Source of the DNA: Paraburkholderia phenoliruptrix
GTDB lineage: Bacteria > Pseudomonadota > Gammaproteobacteria > Burkholderiales > Burkholderiaceae
NCBI RefSeq assembly: GCF_902859825.1
Contig: NZ_CADIKB010000001.1
Location: 555,707 to 619,706 of the forward strand
Length of the DNA stretch: 64,000 nucleotides
Reading direction: 5' to 3'
Under the pieces are notes generated by a model. The model was not told where the DNA came from. It made no database searches and worked only from the letters and a program-made list of their open reading frames with translations. Below, piece by piece: positions 1-8,358 of the stretch (positions within the stretch are counted from its first letter, which is position 1; every line of letters starts with the position of its first letter). Position numbers and translations under genes: made by a program.

Positions 1-2
1 CG

Positions 3-77
3 GGGGCGTCACACGGCATGAATGTGTCGAACGCGGGCGCCTTTAACCGGCTCGTCCAGTCGTTTGCGAGCTTCTGA
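3..77 (+). CDS. C-terminal end of a gene entering from the left (partial)
   Basis: Twenty-four codons and a TGA stop remain of a rightward gene whose body lies outside the window. The residues include SHGMNVSNAGAFNRLV, with a His set like the catalytic His near the end of alpha/beta-hydrolases, followed by a short amphipathic helix. The fold assignment is an inference from very little sequence. It converges on the leftward acyltransferase gene that ends 68 bases further on. Confidence 0.4.
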   Translation, partial: GASHGMNVSNAGAFNRLVQSFASF

Positions 78-145
78 GGGGGCCGTCGCAGCGCTGAGCT
101 GCGTGTCGCGAGCGCCGCGCCACATAGGCGCCGCGCACATACAGG

Positions 146-1372
146 TCAAAGACTTCTCGCGCCGGCTGCCCCGGCGCGCGGCCTCGTGGTGAGAAACCGG
201 CCGCGAATCCAGTCTCTTAACGGCGCGACGAGCCGCTCCTGGAAGTACACCGCCGCGACCACGGTGCCGATCAGATAGAGCGGATACGTCGCCATGCTCG
301 GCACGACTTCCTTCGAAGCCGCGACGCACTCGGAGAAGTGCGAAGCGCACCACAGCGGCGACTTGCCAATGGAGAGCAGCTTCAACACCTTCATCATGAC
401 CAGAAAGACGGGGACATGAATCGCGAAGAGCGAAAGCGCCGAATTGCCGAGGCGCGTGGCCAGCGCCGCGAAGCGTGATGGCACGGTCAGCCCGGCGAAG
501 ACGATCACGAGCAGCACTTCTCCCGGCATCAACGCGCCGTTGTGAACCACGTAACGCGTACTCATCGATCCATGCGTCTCGAGCCATGCGGCGACCGCGA
601 ACGAGGCCGCAAAAACAAGCAATGCTGCAAAGATCCTCGCACGGCTCTCGTATATCGCGTTCAACTGCCCCTCGCGAAAGAGTCCATACACGACGATACC
701 GACCAGAAACTCGGGCAGCCGCAGCACCGGATTGCGCGTGATGAAGCCGACCGCAGCGGGGCTGTACCAGTGCATCAGAGTCGCGGCGACAGGCGGAACG
801 AGGTAGAGCACCCACAGCACCACGACGAGCCGGTACTTGTTCCTGGCTCGAAGCAGCCGCGGCGCGACGAACGGAAACGCCAGATAGAAAAAGAACAGGG
901 TGGCAAGCGACCACGACGGCGGATTCACCGACCCATAGAGCGGATACCACACTTGCAGCAGAAACAGATTCAGCACGAAATTCACGGCGGTTTCTGTGGT
1001 GCCTAGGGTGACGAAATGCTCGGCATCGTCGAGCGACATCACGGCGAACTGCTGGAACCCCCGCGTGCCGACCACCGACACGAGAAGCACCAGTACCAGC
1101 GCGATCAGATGCACGGGGTACAGGTTCGACAGGCGCTTCACGAAGAATTCACGTGTGCCGCCTCGCAGTTCCGTCGTGCGTCCAAAGTAGACGTGCGCAA
1201 GAATGAAGCCCGACAGGATGAAGAACGAACTGGTGGCGAACCCGCCAAGATTGGCGAGTTCCACCAGCGGCAGCGTCGTGTACTGCGGATACTGATGTAT
1301 CGAGTGAAAGACCATCAGATAAACGGCGAGTGCGAAACGAAGCACATCGAGGCCAACGAACTTGTTCATCAT
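146..1372 (-). CDS. acyltransferase family 3 membrane protein
   Basis: This is a 408-residue polytopic membrane protein of the acyltransferase-3 family (OafA/NodX type), which moves acetyl or other acyl groups onto surface or exported glycans. The N-terminus has the family pattern GLDVLRFALAVYLMVFHS, with the conserved His in the first membrane helix, followed by about ten hydrophobic segments and a basic C-terminal tail. No SGNH domain is attached. It starts at tandem ATG codons 45 bases behind the GT2 glycosyltransferase gene, so the two are probably one transcript. The acceptor glycan is unknown. A weak ribosome binding site leaves the choice between the two adjacent ATGs open. Confidence 0.85.
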   Translation of the reverse strand: MMNKFVGLDVLRFALAVYLMVFHSIHQYPQYTTLPLVELANLGGFATSSFFILSGFILAHVYFGRTTELRGGTREFFVKRLSNLYPVHLIALVLVLLVSVVGTRGFQQFAVMSLDDAEHFVTLGTTETAVNFVLNLFLLQVWYPLYGSVNPPSWSLATLFFFYLAFPFVAPRLLRARNKYRLVVVLWVLYLVPPVAATLMHWYSPAAVGFITRNPVLRLPEFLVGIVVYGLFREGQLNAIYESRARIFAALLVFAASFAVAAWLETHGSMSTRYVVHNGALMPGEVLLVIVFAGLTVPSRFAALATRLGNSALSLFAIHVPVFLVMMKVLKLLSIGKSPLWCASHFSECVAASKEVVPSMATYPLYLIGTVVAAVYFQERLVAPLRDWIRGRFLTTRPRAGAAGARSL

Positions 1373-1417
1373 GTGGTCCAGGCAAGATGGGTTGCGCCGA
1401 AGTCGAGTGAAACGCCT

Positions 1418-2419
1418 CTACAGGCGACGCCGGGCAAGCGGGTTGGCAATATAGCGAACGGCGAAATCGGAGAGCGCGGAAAAAGGCAGAAGGCAAAGAC
1501 TCGACAGGGCGAGCGTGCCGATCTTCTTCTTGTAACTCCAGAACGGGTTGGCAACGATGGAGCGGAAGTAGCTGTGCGACTGGCGGCTCACCCAGCGCCA
1601 GCGCTTCGTGAACGGCGCCTGATAAATGGCGGAACAGAAGTACGATTTCTCGAGCGAGAAGTCATAGAACGACATGGGCAATTCGATTCCCAAACGCGCA
1701 CGCGCCATTTGCCGCAGGATCGCCCAACGCTTCGTCAACGCCTTCGGCGCTTTGTCGTTGCTTTCCGAGTTGGCGAAATCGATGCCCGAATTTTCGGTGC
1801 GATGTACGCGATACGCGCCGAGCGATTCGGGAATCGTCGCAACGGTCCCGAGCAGCGCGACGCCGTAGATCGCATAGAAGTCCGCACCGTAGCGATTGAT
1901 CTCGGCTTCCGGCACCGGAAAAATTCGCCTTAATGCACTGGTCCGATAGGCGTTGCCCGAAGCCGGCGGCGACGGATAGAGCCAGCCCTGGCGCAACGGT
2001 CCGCCGCAGTCGCATGGAGCCGCCGAATGCGGCACATACGTGCCCGAAGGCTTGCCTGAAGGATCGATCACGTCGAGCCGGAATTGGACCTTGACGAAGC
2101 TGCCGGTTTCAAACACGCGCATGACTTTCGAAACCGCATGCGCATACAGCAGATCGTCGGAATCGAGCAGCATGACGAATTCCGTGTCGATCATATTGAC
2201 CGCGTCGTTATAGGCGGAGACCTGACCTCCATTCTGCTTGTAAAGCGCCTTAATGCGGGAGCCGTAACTTTCTATGATTTCGCGGGAGTCGTCTGTCGAT
2301 CCGTCGTCGATTACGAGCACCTGGGTTGCTGGATAGTCCTGGGCAAGCGCCGAGTCGATTGCCCCGGCCAGAAATCGGCCGTAGTTGTAATTGCAGATGA
2401 CGATTGTCACGTTTTGCAT
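1418..2419 (-). CDS. family 2 glycosyltransferase
   Basis: This 333-residue GT2 enzyme has a GT-A fold: the N-terminal TIVICNYNYGRFLAGAIDS nucleotide-sugar strand-loop, the VIDDGSTDDS motif, and the DxD-type LLDSDD metal site at about residue 105. It transfers a sugar from a nucleotide donor to a growing glycan at the cytoplasmic face. The C-terminal part is less conserved and ends with a hydrophobic stretch that could contact the membrane. It lies upstream of and close to the acyltransferase gene, as is usual in exopolysaccharide or O-antigen decoration loci. Donor and acceptor cannot be read from the sequence. Confidence 0.88.
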   Translation of the reverse strand: MQNVTIVICNYNYGRFLAGAIDSALAQDYPATQVLVIDDGSTDDSREIIESYGSRIKALYKQNGGQVSAYNDAVNMIDTEFVMLLDSDDLLYAHAVSKVMRVFETGSFVKVQFRLDVIDPSGKPSGTYVPHSAAPCDCGGPLRQGWLYPSPPASGNAYRTSALRRIFPVPEAEINRYGADFYAIYGVALLGTVATIPESLGAYRVHRTENSGIDFANSESNDKAPKALTKRWAILRQMARARLGIELPMSFYDFSLEKSYFCSAIYQAPFTKRWRWVSRQSHSYFRSIVANPFWSYKKKIGTLALSSLCLLPFSALSDFAVRYIANPLARRRL

Positions 2420-2683
2420 TTGTCTTCACCACTGTCGTGAACCACGACCGCTGCGCACGGGCGACAATCGCCCGCATCAGCGCATCCGGTCGCATGGGCC
2501 TCTGTCGAACTAGCACAAATCAATTTACCGTTCCGTTGGTTGCGTCGCCAACAAACCGTCATGCGATATGTGCGGTCGATAACACAGCTTTCTGCGCTCG
2601 CGCATGCTTCGGTAAAGCAGGGAATAAACCCTGCTGCGCCGAGTGAAAGAGGTGACAAACTTGCCGGAAAAAATCGGCAAGCG

Positions 2684-3700
2684 TTACGCTGGGTTATCCG
2701 ACAGTATCGGTAAAGGAGGCCGGTTCGACAGGAATGCATCGGGCACGAGTTTTCCCCACTCGTAGTCGATTCTGTCCGGCGTGAAAGGCAGTACTCCGGC
2801 GCCCGGCGTAAAAGTCAGCTCGCCGAAATAGATCTGGTTATCCGGCGCGTACAGGTCCACGCGCACATAGTCGAAGTCCGCGCACAGTTTTCTTGCGGCG
2901 GAAAGAATGGCATCCAGATTGGCGGGGCGCGGCGCGGGCTCAGGGCTCGGTTTATAAGCGCCAATGGCCATGTCGAGATGGTTCCAGTCGGCGTCGTAGA
3001 TGTCGCCGCGCGTGTTCGAGCCGAACCGGTCGGAGATTACGAGAATGTAGATGTGCGGTCTTCCGCTTCGTCCGCCAAAGCAGTGCAGTTTGTAGTCGGC
3101 GGGAATCCGGCCGCTCTGGTCCAGCAACAGTTGCTCGAAGAAAATGCGCGGCTTGATCTGGCGGTAATGCTTTTCGCGCGCGATCTTGTAGAAGTCCAGT
3201 GTGAGCCAGTGATTGGCGAGTTCTCGTAGTTGTTCGAACGAGCGCGCGGATTTGTCCCTTACCACTTCCACATAGGTGCTGCCGTGATTCGCCTTCATCA
3301 CGAACGAGTTCGGCAACGCGTCGAATACTTCTTTCGTGAAAACGTCCGGCGCGGCGAGCAGCGGAATCACATGCTGTTCGCCCAGCTTGCTCGCGACATA
3401 GCCTCTTACTGCGATTTTGTCCGTCAGCTCCGCGAACCACGGGTCCGGCCGCAGGTTTTTCTGCAAGATTTTCTCGTTGAACGTGGTGGGGCGAAACAGG
3501 TTGGGATAGCGGCCAATCTCCTTGTGATGCAGCAGTGCCAGGAACACGGGCGCCGGCAGCAGCGATTTGGCGGCCTCTTTGACCTTTCGGAGAGTCGATT
3601 GTCGGCGCACTGGAGCAGTACTTTCCGACAATTGTGCTTCTTGCAGCGGCACCGGCGTGCCGGCTTCACCCGGAAATTGCACTGAGTTGGTCGTCGTCAT
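2684..3700 (-). CDS. TupA-like ATP-grasp protein, polysaccharide-associated
   Basis: This 338-residue protein matches the TupA-like ATP-grasp family found in capsule and teichuronopeptide loci. After a variable N-terminus of about 40 residues come the family patterns PNLFRPTTFNEKILQKNL, KIAVRGYVASKLGE, PNSFVMKANHGSTY and a late acidic metal-ligand region around VRVDLYAPDNQIYFGELTF. ATP-grasp enzymes join a carboxylate to an amine or hydroxyl through an acyl-phosphate, so it may attach an amino acid or similar group to the glycan. It is first in the leftward group, 264 bases before the GT2 gene. The exact reaction is not established for most members. Confidence 0.8.
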   Translation of the reverse strand: MTTTNSVQFPGEAGTPVPLQEAQLSESTAPVRRQSTLRKVKEAAKSLLPAPVFLALLHHKEIGRYPNLFRPTTFNEKILQKNLRPDPWFAELTDKIAVRGYVASKLGEQHVIPLLAAPDVFTKEVFDALPNSFVMKANHGSTYVEVVRDKSARSFEQLRELANHWLTLDFYKIAREKHYRQIKPRIFFEQLLLDQSGRIPADYKLHCFGGRSGRPHIYILVISDRFGSNTRGDIYDADWNHLDMAIGAYKPSPEPAPRPANLDAILSAARKLCADFDYVRVDLYAPDNQIYFGELTFTPGAGVLPFTPDRIDYEWGKLVPDAFLSNRPPLPILSDNPA

Positions 3701-3981
3701 TTTTCGAATCCCGTAAGTTGTTCGCTACATTCGGGGCCCGGCCAGGCTTCCCGATGTATCACGATGCGAGGTTAACTCACGGAATGCTGCGCAATTGGCG
3801 GCGTCGCTAAACGAAGGTATTTTGGCCCAATCCCATGAAGGCGGCCGTTTTTTTGGGGGGAGGTTTTTTTGCGCCGGCTATTCGCCGCGCATCGCGACAC
3901 GTACGGATAGAAAGGAAGTGGCTGGAGAGAACAGTGCAAAGCGCCTAATTCGCGAGCGATTTCACTTCGCCGTTCGTGGAT

Positions 3982-5859
3982 CTATGCGCTTTCATGTGAA
4001 GCGTCGAATGAGGCGCCGTCGATGATTTCAAGCAGCTCAGCGGGCCTGACTGGTTTGACGAAGTGATGGTCGAAGCCTGCCGCGCGGCTGCGGTCGCGGT
4101 CGCCCTGCTGACCGTAGCCGGTCAGCGCGACGAATACGCATTGCCGGTTGCCGGAGCGTGCCCGCAATTGCCGCGCGAGTTCATAGCCGTCCATCACGGG
4201 CAGGCCGATATCGAGCACCGAAACCGCGGGCATGAAGGCGCTCGCCTCGGCCAGCGCGGCAGCGGGATCGTAAACGGTCATTACCGAGTGGCCGTAGCTT
4301 CGCAGCAGTTCCGCGAGTGCGTCCGCCGCGTCGACGTTGTCGTCGACCAGCAGAACACGTCGTTCCTGCGCGCCGGCACTTCTTTCCGGGCGACGCGTGG
4401 CTAGCGGCGCAGGCACGGCGATACGCGTGGCCGGCTGCGCGCTGCCGGCCATTGCCGGCGAGGGCGCGCAGGGCAGCACGATCGTAAACTGACTACCGCA
4501 GCCTCGGCCGCCGCTCGCTGCTTCGATATGTCCGCCATGCAGCTGCACAAAGTTCCTCGCGAGGGCGAGACCGATGCCGAGTCCGCCGTGGGCGCGATCG
4601 ATCGTCTGCGTGCCCTGGTAGAAGGTGTCGAAAATGCGAGGCAATGCGTCCGGCGCAATGCCGATGCCGGTGTCGCGTACACCGATGCGAAGCGTGCCTG
4701 CGCCGGTGCCTGCAGCGCTCACTGTTATCGCACCGCCAGGTTCGGTGTATCTGGCCGCGTTGATGAGCAGATTGGCGATGGCCTGCGCGAGCCGCGCCGG
4801 GTCGGCGAAACACTCCAGCGCCCCGTCCACCTCGATATTCAATCGATGAGCGCGGCGTTGCACGAGCACGCGCGTCATCTCCACGGCCTTCGTGACGACT
4901 TCGTGCACGTCGACCCGTTGCCGGTGCAGTTCGACATTGCCGCGGATCATACGCGACACGTCGAGCAGATCGTCGACGAGGCGCGCCAGATGATCGACAT
5001 GACGCTGGATAACGGACCGCTCGCGCGCGGTCGAATCGGTGCCGCGCCTCGCCATCAGTTCGAGCGCACTGACAATGGGCGCGAGCGGATTGCGCAGCTC
5101 ATGTCCGAGCATCGCCAGAAACGCATCTTTTGCGCCATTGGCCTCGCGCAATTGAGAAAGGAGTACTTCGCGGTCGGTGTCGCGTTGATGTTCGGCGGCC
5201 TTGCGGCGGTTCATTTCATCTTCGAGCGATCTTGCACGCTGCTCCGCAAGCGCGAGCCGCAGATGCAGTTCCTTGCTGCCGGCATCGCGCAACGCGCTGC
5301 CCGGCAGCACGTGATGATGCGCGTGGCAAATGTGGCGAAAGAGCGGGGTCTGCTCGGCGCCCGGAAACAGTTTGTCGGGATAGCCGCAGAAAAGGGAGAA
5401 CCTGTGACGCTCCGCGAGTCGGTTCCAGAGTTCTTCGAGACGCAACGCGGCCTCGCCCTGACCTTGTTCACAGAGCAGCGCAACCATTTCCCCAAACGCA
5501 TGGAGCGGCTCGCCGCGCTGCGCCGCCTGCGCGACGACCGCGCCGACTGTTGAGACAAAGCGTGTCTCGTCCGGCCAGCCGTCGACCATGAAGCGCTCGA
5601 GCGTGGCGTGTGCATCCAGCAGGATCAGTACTCTGCCCGCCTCGTATGCGGTGTGCGCGGGCTGTTTCGCGTTAAGCCACGACGTGAGCGACGCCAGATG
5701 ATCGACCGTGGCGATCGCAATTGCGCTGCCGCCCGCATTGAGTGCTCGCAGCAGAAAGCCGCCCACGTCTTCCATCAAACCCGCGTCGGATTCGTAGAAC
5801 TGGACGAAATGGCCTGAGTCGTGCGCGTCCTCGTGAGACGGCTTCGTGCTAGTGAGCAT
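3982..5859 (-). CDS. hybrid sensor histidine kinase with MEDS domain
   Basis: From the chosen ATG the product is 625 residues. Residues about 10-170 match a MEDS/DcmR-type sensory domain (HFVQFYESDAGLMEDV). A short coiled coil follows, then a HisKA dimerisation domain with H-box LAMLGHELRNPLAP, a HATPase domain (N-box NLLINAARYT, G-box VRDTGIGIAPDA), and a C-terminal receiver domain with phospho-acceptor Asp in VLDIGLPVMDGYE and conserved Lys in FVKPV. There is no membrane segment, so it senses a cytoplasmic signal. The frame stays open 47 codons further upstream, but that extension is Arg-rich and unlike the family. No response regulator lies next to it. The MEDS ligand is unknown. Confidence 0.85.
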   Translation of the reverse strand: MLTSTKPSHEDAHDSGHFVQFYESDAGLMEDVGGFLLRALNAGGSAIAIATVDHLASLTSWLNAKQPAHTAYEAGRVLILLDAHATLERFMVDGWPDETRFVSTVGAVVAQAAQRGEPLHAFGEMVALLCEQGQGEAALRLEELWNRLAERHRFSLFCGYPDKLFPGAEQTPLFRHICHAHHHVLPGSALRDAGSKELHLRLALAEQRARSLEDEMNRRKAAEHQRDTDREVLLSQLREANGAKDAFLAMLGHELRNPLAPIVSALELMARRGTDSTARERSVIQRHVDHLARLVDDLLDVSRMIRGNVELHRQRVDVHEVVTKAVEMTRVLVQRRAHRLNIEVDGALECFADPARLAQAIANLLINAARYTEPGGAITVSAAGTGAGTLRIGVRDTGIGIAPDALPRIFDTFYQGTQTIDRAHGGLGIGLALARNFVQLHGGHIEAASGGRGCGSQFTIVLPCAPSPAMAGSAQPATRIAVPAPLATRRPERSAGAQERRVLLVDDNVDAADALAELLRSYGHSVMTVYDPAAALAEASAFMPAVSVLDIGLPVMDGYELARQLRARSGNRQCVFVALTGYGQQGDRDRSRAAGFDHHFVKPVRPAELLEIIDGASFDASHESA

Positions 5860-6054
5860 CGTTGACTGCCCTGGCGAAACGTTCCTTCGCGAAGAAATGA
5901 CGCGCCGGTTGTAGTGCGGAACACGCGTTGCAAACTGCGGCGGCGCCCGGGTGAAGAACCGCGAAGGGCCTGCAGCGCACACCGTCGGCAGTTCAGGCAT
6001 GAACCTGCCGCCGACTCGGCAGGCATAGCCAGCAACCGGCGTGCCCGAACATGT

Positions 6055-7263
6055 TCAGTCGCGGGCTGAGATTTGCTGAAAGCGCTGGTCGACGCGAGCG
6101 AGCAGGCTGCGCGACAGGCGTGTCGCCCGGGCCTGAATGACCCGCTCGGACAGGCGCGAAAACGCATACGACGCGGCAAGCACTGCGAGCACCGTCACAA
6201 TAAAGAGCACGAGAGACGTTTCGCGATCGCTTCGGCCGAATGTGCCCTGGAAGAAGTGCAGACTTGCATAGACGCAGACGAAGTGCCACAGATAGATGCC
6301 GTAACTCTCGCGGCCGAGCGCACCGGTGCAGCGGCGCATCCACCTGCCGAGCGGCTTGCCGCTGCGAGCAGAGAGGGCTTCGTCGTGGCATTCGCGGCGG
6401 CGCGAACTCACGAACAGCAGAAACGCGACCGCGCTGCACGCGGCGAAAACCGGCGCGAGCTCATGCGCCTTGGCGAGCCATACACCGAGCATCGCCGTGG
6501 CGAGCGAGAAACCTGCGGCGAGCAGAAACGTCGCGCAGGCAGCACGTCGCGTGACGCTCGCAGCGCCCGTGAGATGTCGACGAAATGCGTACCAGGCCCA
6601 CATTCCGACGATAAAGCACGGCCCTTGCACCGGCGGCCAGAAATAGCTGAAGGAGTTGTTGCCGACGTGGCAAACGAAGCCGTCGCGGCAGTCCTGCGTG
6701 ACCAGCACAACCACCGACAACGCGAGCAGCAACGCCGTGGCGATCATGAGCCGCACACGGTTCGCGGCGACGAAGAAGAGCAGGGGCGCGATCAGATAAA
6801 ACAGCATTTCGACGCCGATCGACCAGCCTCCCGGCACGACGTTGTTGATCGCCGTGGGCGAAAGCGCATGCAAAAAGACCATGTTGAGCAGAATGTCTGT
6901 CGCGCCGTGTGCGCCGAGCACCCACGCGCGCTCGTAGCCGGACTGCGCGGCACCATAGCTGATGAATCCATAGACGGCGATTGCTGCGTAATACAGCGGC
7001 GCAATGCGAAAGAACCGTTTGATATAGAAGCGCAATGTCACATGCGGTGCCCCGGTGCAACGCCCGTGCTCCGCTTCGAGCGTCATGAAGATCGTGATCG
7101 CGCTGATCACGAAGAACAATTGAACGCCGTACTGGCCCATTCGCGCGAGCAGGGCGACGCCGTGCGGCAGATGAGGGAATTGAAACGACAGGTGCACTGC
7201 GACGACACCGACGATCGCGAGCGCCCGACCGAGATCGAGCGCGGCAACACGTCCTTCTTTCAT
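6055..7263 (-). CDS. acyltransferase family 3 membrane protein
   Basis: This 402-residue integral membrane acyltransferase-3 protein has the N-terminal pattern LDLGRALAIVGVVAVHLS with the catalytic-type His, and about ten membrane helices. The start is set by the ribosome binding site: AGGAGG abuts an upstream ATG at 7272 but sits 9 bases before the ATG at 7263, which is the ideal spacing. It differs in sequence from the acyltransferase at 146-1372. The hybrid kinase gene follows on the same strand 195 bases downstream. Its likely role is O-acylation of an exported glycan or lipid; the substrate is unknown. Confidence 0.85.
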   Translation of the reverse strand: MKEGRVAALDLGRALAIVGVVAVHLSFQFPHLPHGVALLARMGQYGVQLFFVISAITIFMTLEAEHGRCTGAPHVTLRFYIKRFFRIAPLYYAAIAVYGFISYGAAQSGYERAWVLGAHGATDILLNMVFLHALSPTAINNVVPGGWSIGVEMLFYLIAPLLFFVAANRVRLMIATALLLALSVVVLVTQDCRDGFVCHVGNNSFSYFWPPVQGPCFIVGMWAWYAFRRHLTGAASVTRRAACATFLLAAGFSLATAMLGVWLAKAHELAPVFAACSAVAFLLFVSSRRRECHDEALSARSGKPLGRWMRRCTGALGRESYGIYLWHFVCVYASLHFFQGTFGRSDRETSLVLFIVTVLAVLAASYAFSRLSERVIQARATRLSRSLLARVDQRFQQISARD

Positions 7264-7595
7264 GGGACACATCCTCCTCGATAGTCGCGGCCGCGCGGTT
7301 CGCGGCCGCGACGACCGTGGACACGATGCGTTTCGCGGAAGTTCCTGTTTTTTTCTCTCAGAGCGTCAAGAACGCGTCTTTCATGCTTTTTGCACGCTTT
7401 GCGCCTCGCCTTAATCATCAGACGAAACGGCCGGTCAGCCGTCAACCTTTCGCTTTGTTATTTTTAAGAACGATTAAGGACGGGGACAAGGACTCCATTC
7501 GGGGCCGCCGGTAGACTCCATGGCAGTTTTCCTCGCATCAGAAGCGGGTGCGGCACGTCTTCCGATGTTCAGCAAACCCTTTACCGACCTTTAGG
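7264..7595. other. divergent intergenic region between acyltransferase and hydrolase genes
   Basis: These 332 bases separate two outward-facing genes and must hold both promoters. A locally AT-rich patch near 7440-7480 (GTTATTTTTAAGAACGATTA) is the best place for them. I see no clear operator, hairpin or short gene. Confidence 0.4.
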
Positions 7596-8297
7596 ATGCA
7601 CAAAGCCATGGCTAATCCGAAACTCCAAGTCCTGACGCCTGCCAACTCGCAGATCATTTTCATCGACCACCAGCCGCAGATGGCGTTCGGCGTGCAGTCG
7701 ATCGACCGTCAGGTGCTGAAGAACAACGTGGTGGGCCTCGCGAAGGCAGCACGCGTGTTCAACATTCCGACCACCATCACGACCGTCGAATCGGAAAGCT
7801 TCTCGGGCTACACGTACCCCGAGTTGCTGGACGTGTTCCCGGATCACAAGGTGCTTGAACGCACGTCGATGAATTCGTGGGACGACCAGAAAGTGCGCGA
7901 TTCGCTTGCCGCGAATGGCCGCAAGAAAGTGGTCGTGGCAGGCCTGTGGACGGAAGTCTGCAACAACACGTTCTCGCTGTGCGCGATGGACGAGGGCGAC
8001 TACGAGATCTACATGGTGGCGGACGCATCGGGCGGCACCTCGAAGGAAGCGCACGAATATTCGATGCAGCGCATGATCCAGGCCGGCGTGGTGCCGGTCA
8101 CGTGGCAACAGGTGCTGCTCGAATGGCAACGCGACTGGGCGCACAAGGAGACGTATGACGCCGTCATGGCGATCGTCAAGGAGCATTCGGGCGCGTACGG
8201 CATGGGCGTCGACTACGCGTACACGATGGTCCACAAGGCGGCGCAGCGCGCCGCCGGCAAGCACGAAGTGCTCGCTCCGGTGCCCGCACGCAAGTAA
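7596..8297 (+). CDS. isochorismatase-family (YcaC-like) hydrolase
   Basis: This 233-residue cysteine hydrolase belongs to the isochorismatase-like family. The Asp of IIFIDHQPQMAFGV and the nucleophile Cys in LWTEVCNNTF are two members of the Asp-Lys-Cys triad, and the cis-peptide region precedes the Cys as expected. It resembles YcaC and other hydrolases of unknown substrate more than true isochorismatases or nicotinamidases. ATG codons occur at 7596 and 7608; the first is used here, but MANPKLQ from 7608 is equally possible. It stands alone, converging on the ferulate operon. The C-terminal third (residues 150-233) is longer than in small nicotinamidases. Confidence 0.8.
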   Translation: MHKAMANPKLQVLTPANSQIIFIDHQPQMAFGVQSIDRQVLKNNVVGLAKAARVFNIPTTITTVESESFSGYTYPELLDVFPDHKVLERTSMNSWDDQKVRDSLAANGRKKVVVAGLWTEVCNNTFSLCAMDEGDYEIYMVADASGGTSKEAHEYSMQRMIQAGVVPVTWQQVLLEWQRDWAHKETYDAVMAIVKEHSGAYGMGVDYAYTMVHKAAQRAAGKHEVLAPVPARK

Positions 8298-8358
8298 GCG
8301 GGCAGCGGTAAGCCTCGCGCGGCACGCAGCTCGCCGCTCGCGTGTCGCGTGTAACGGC

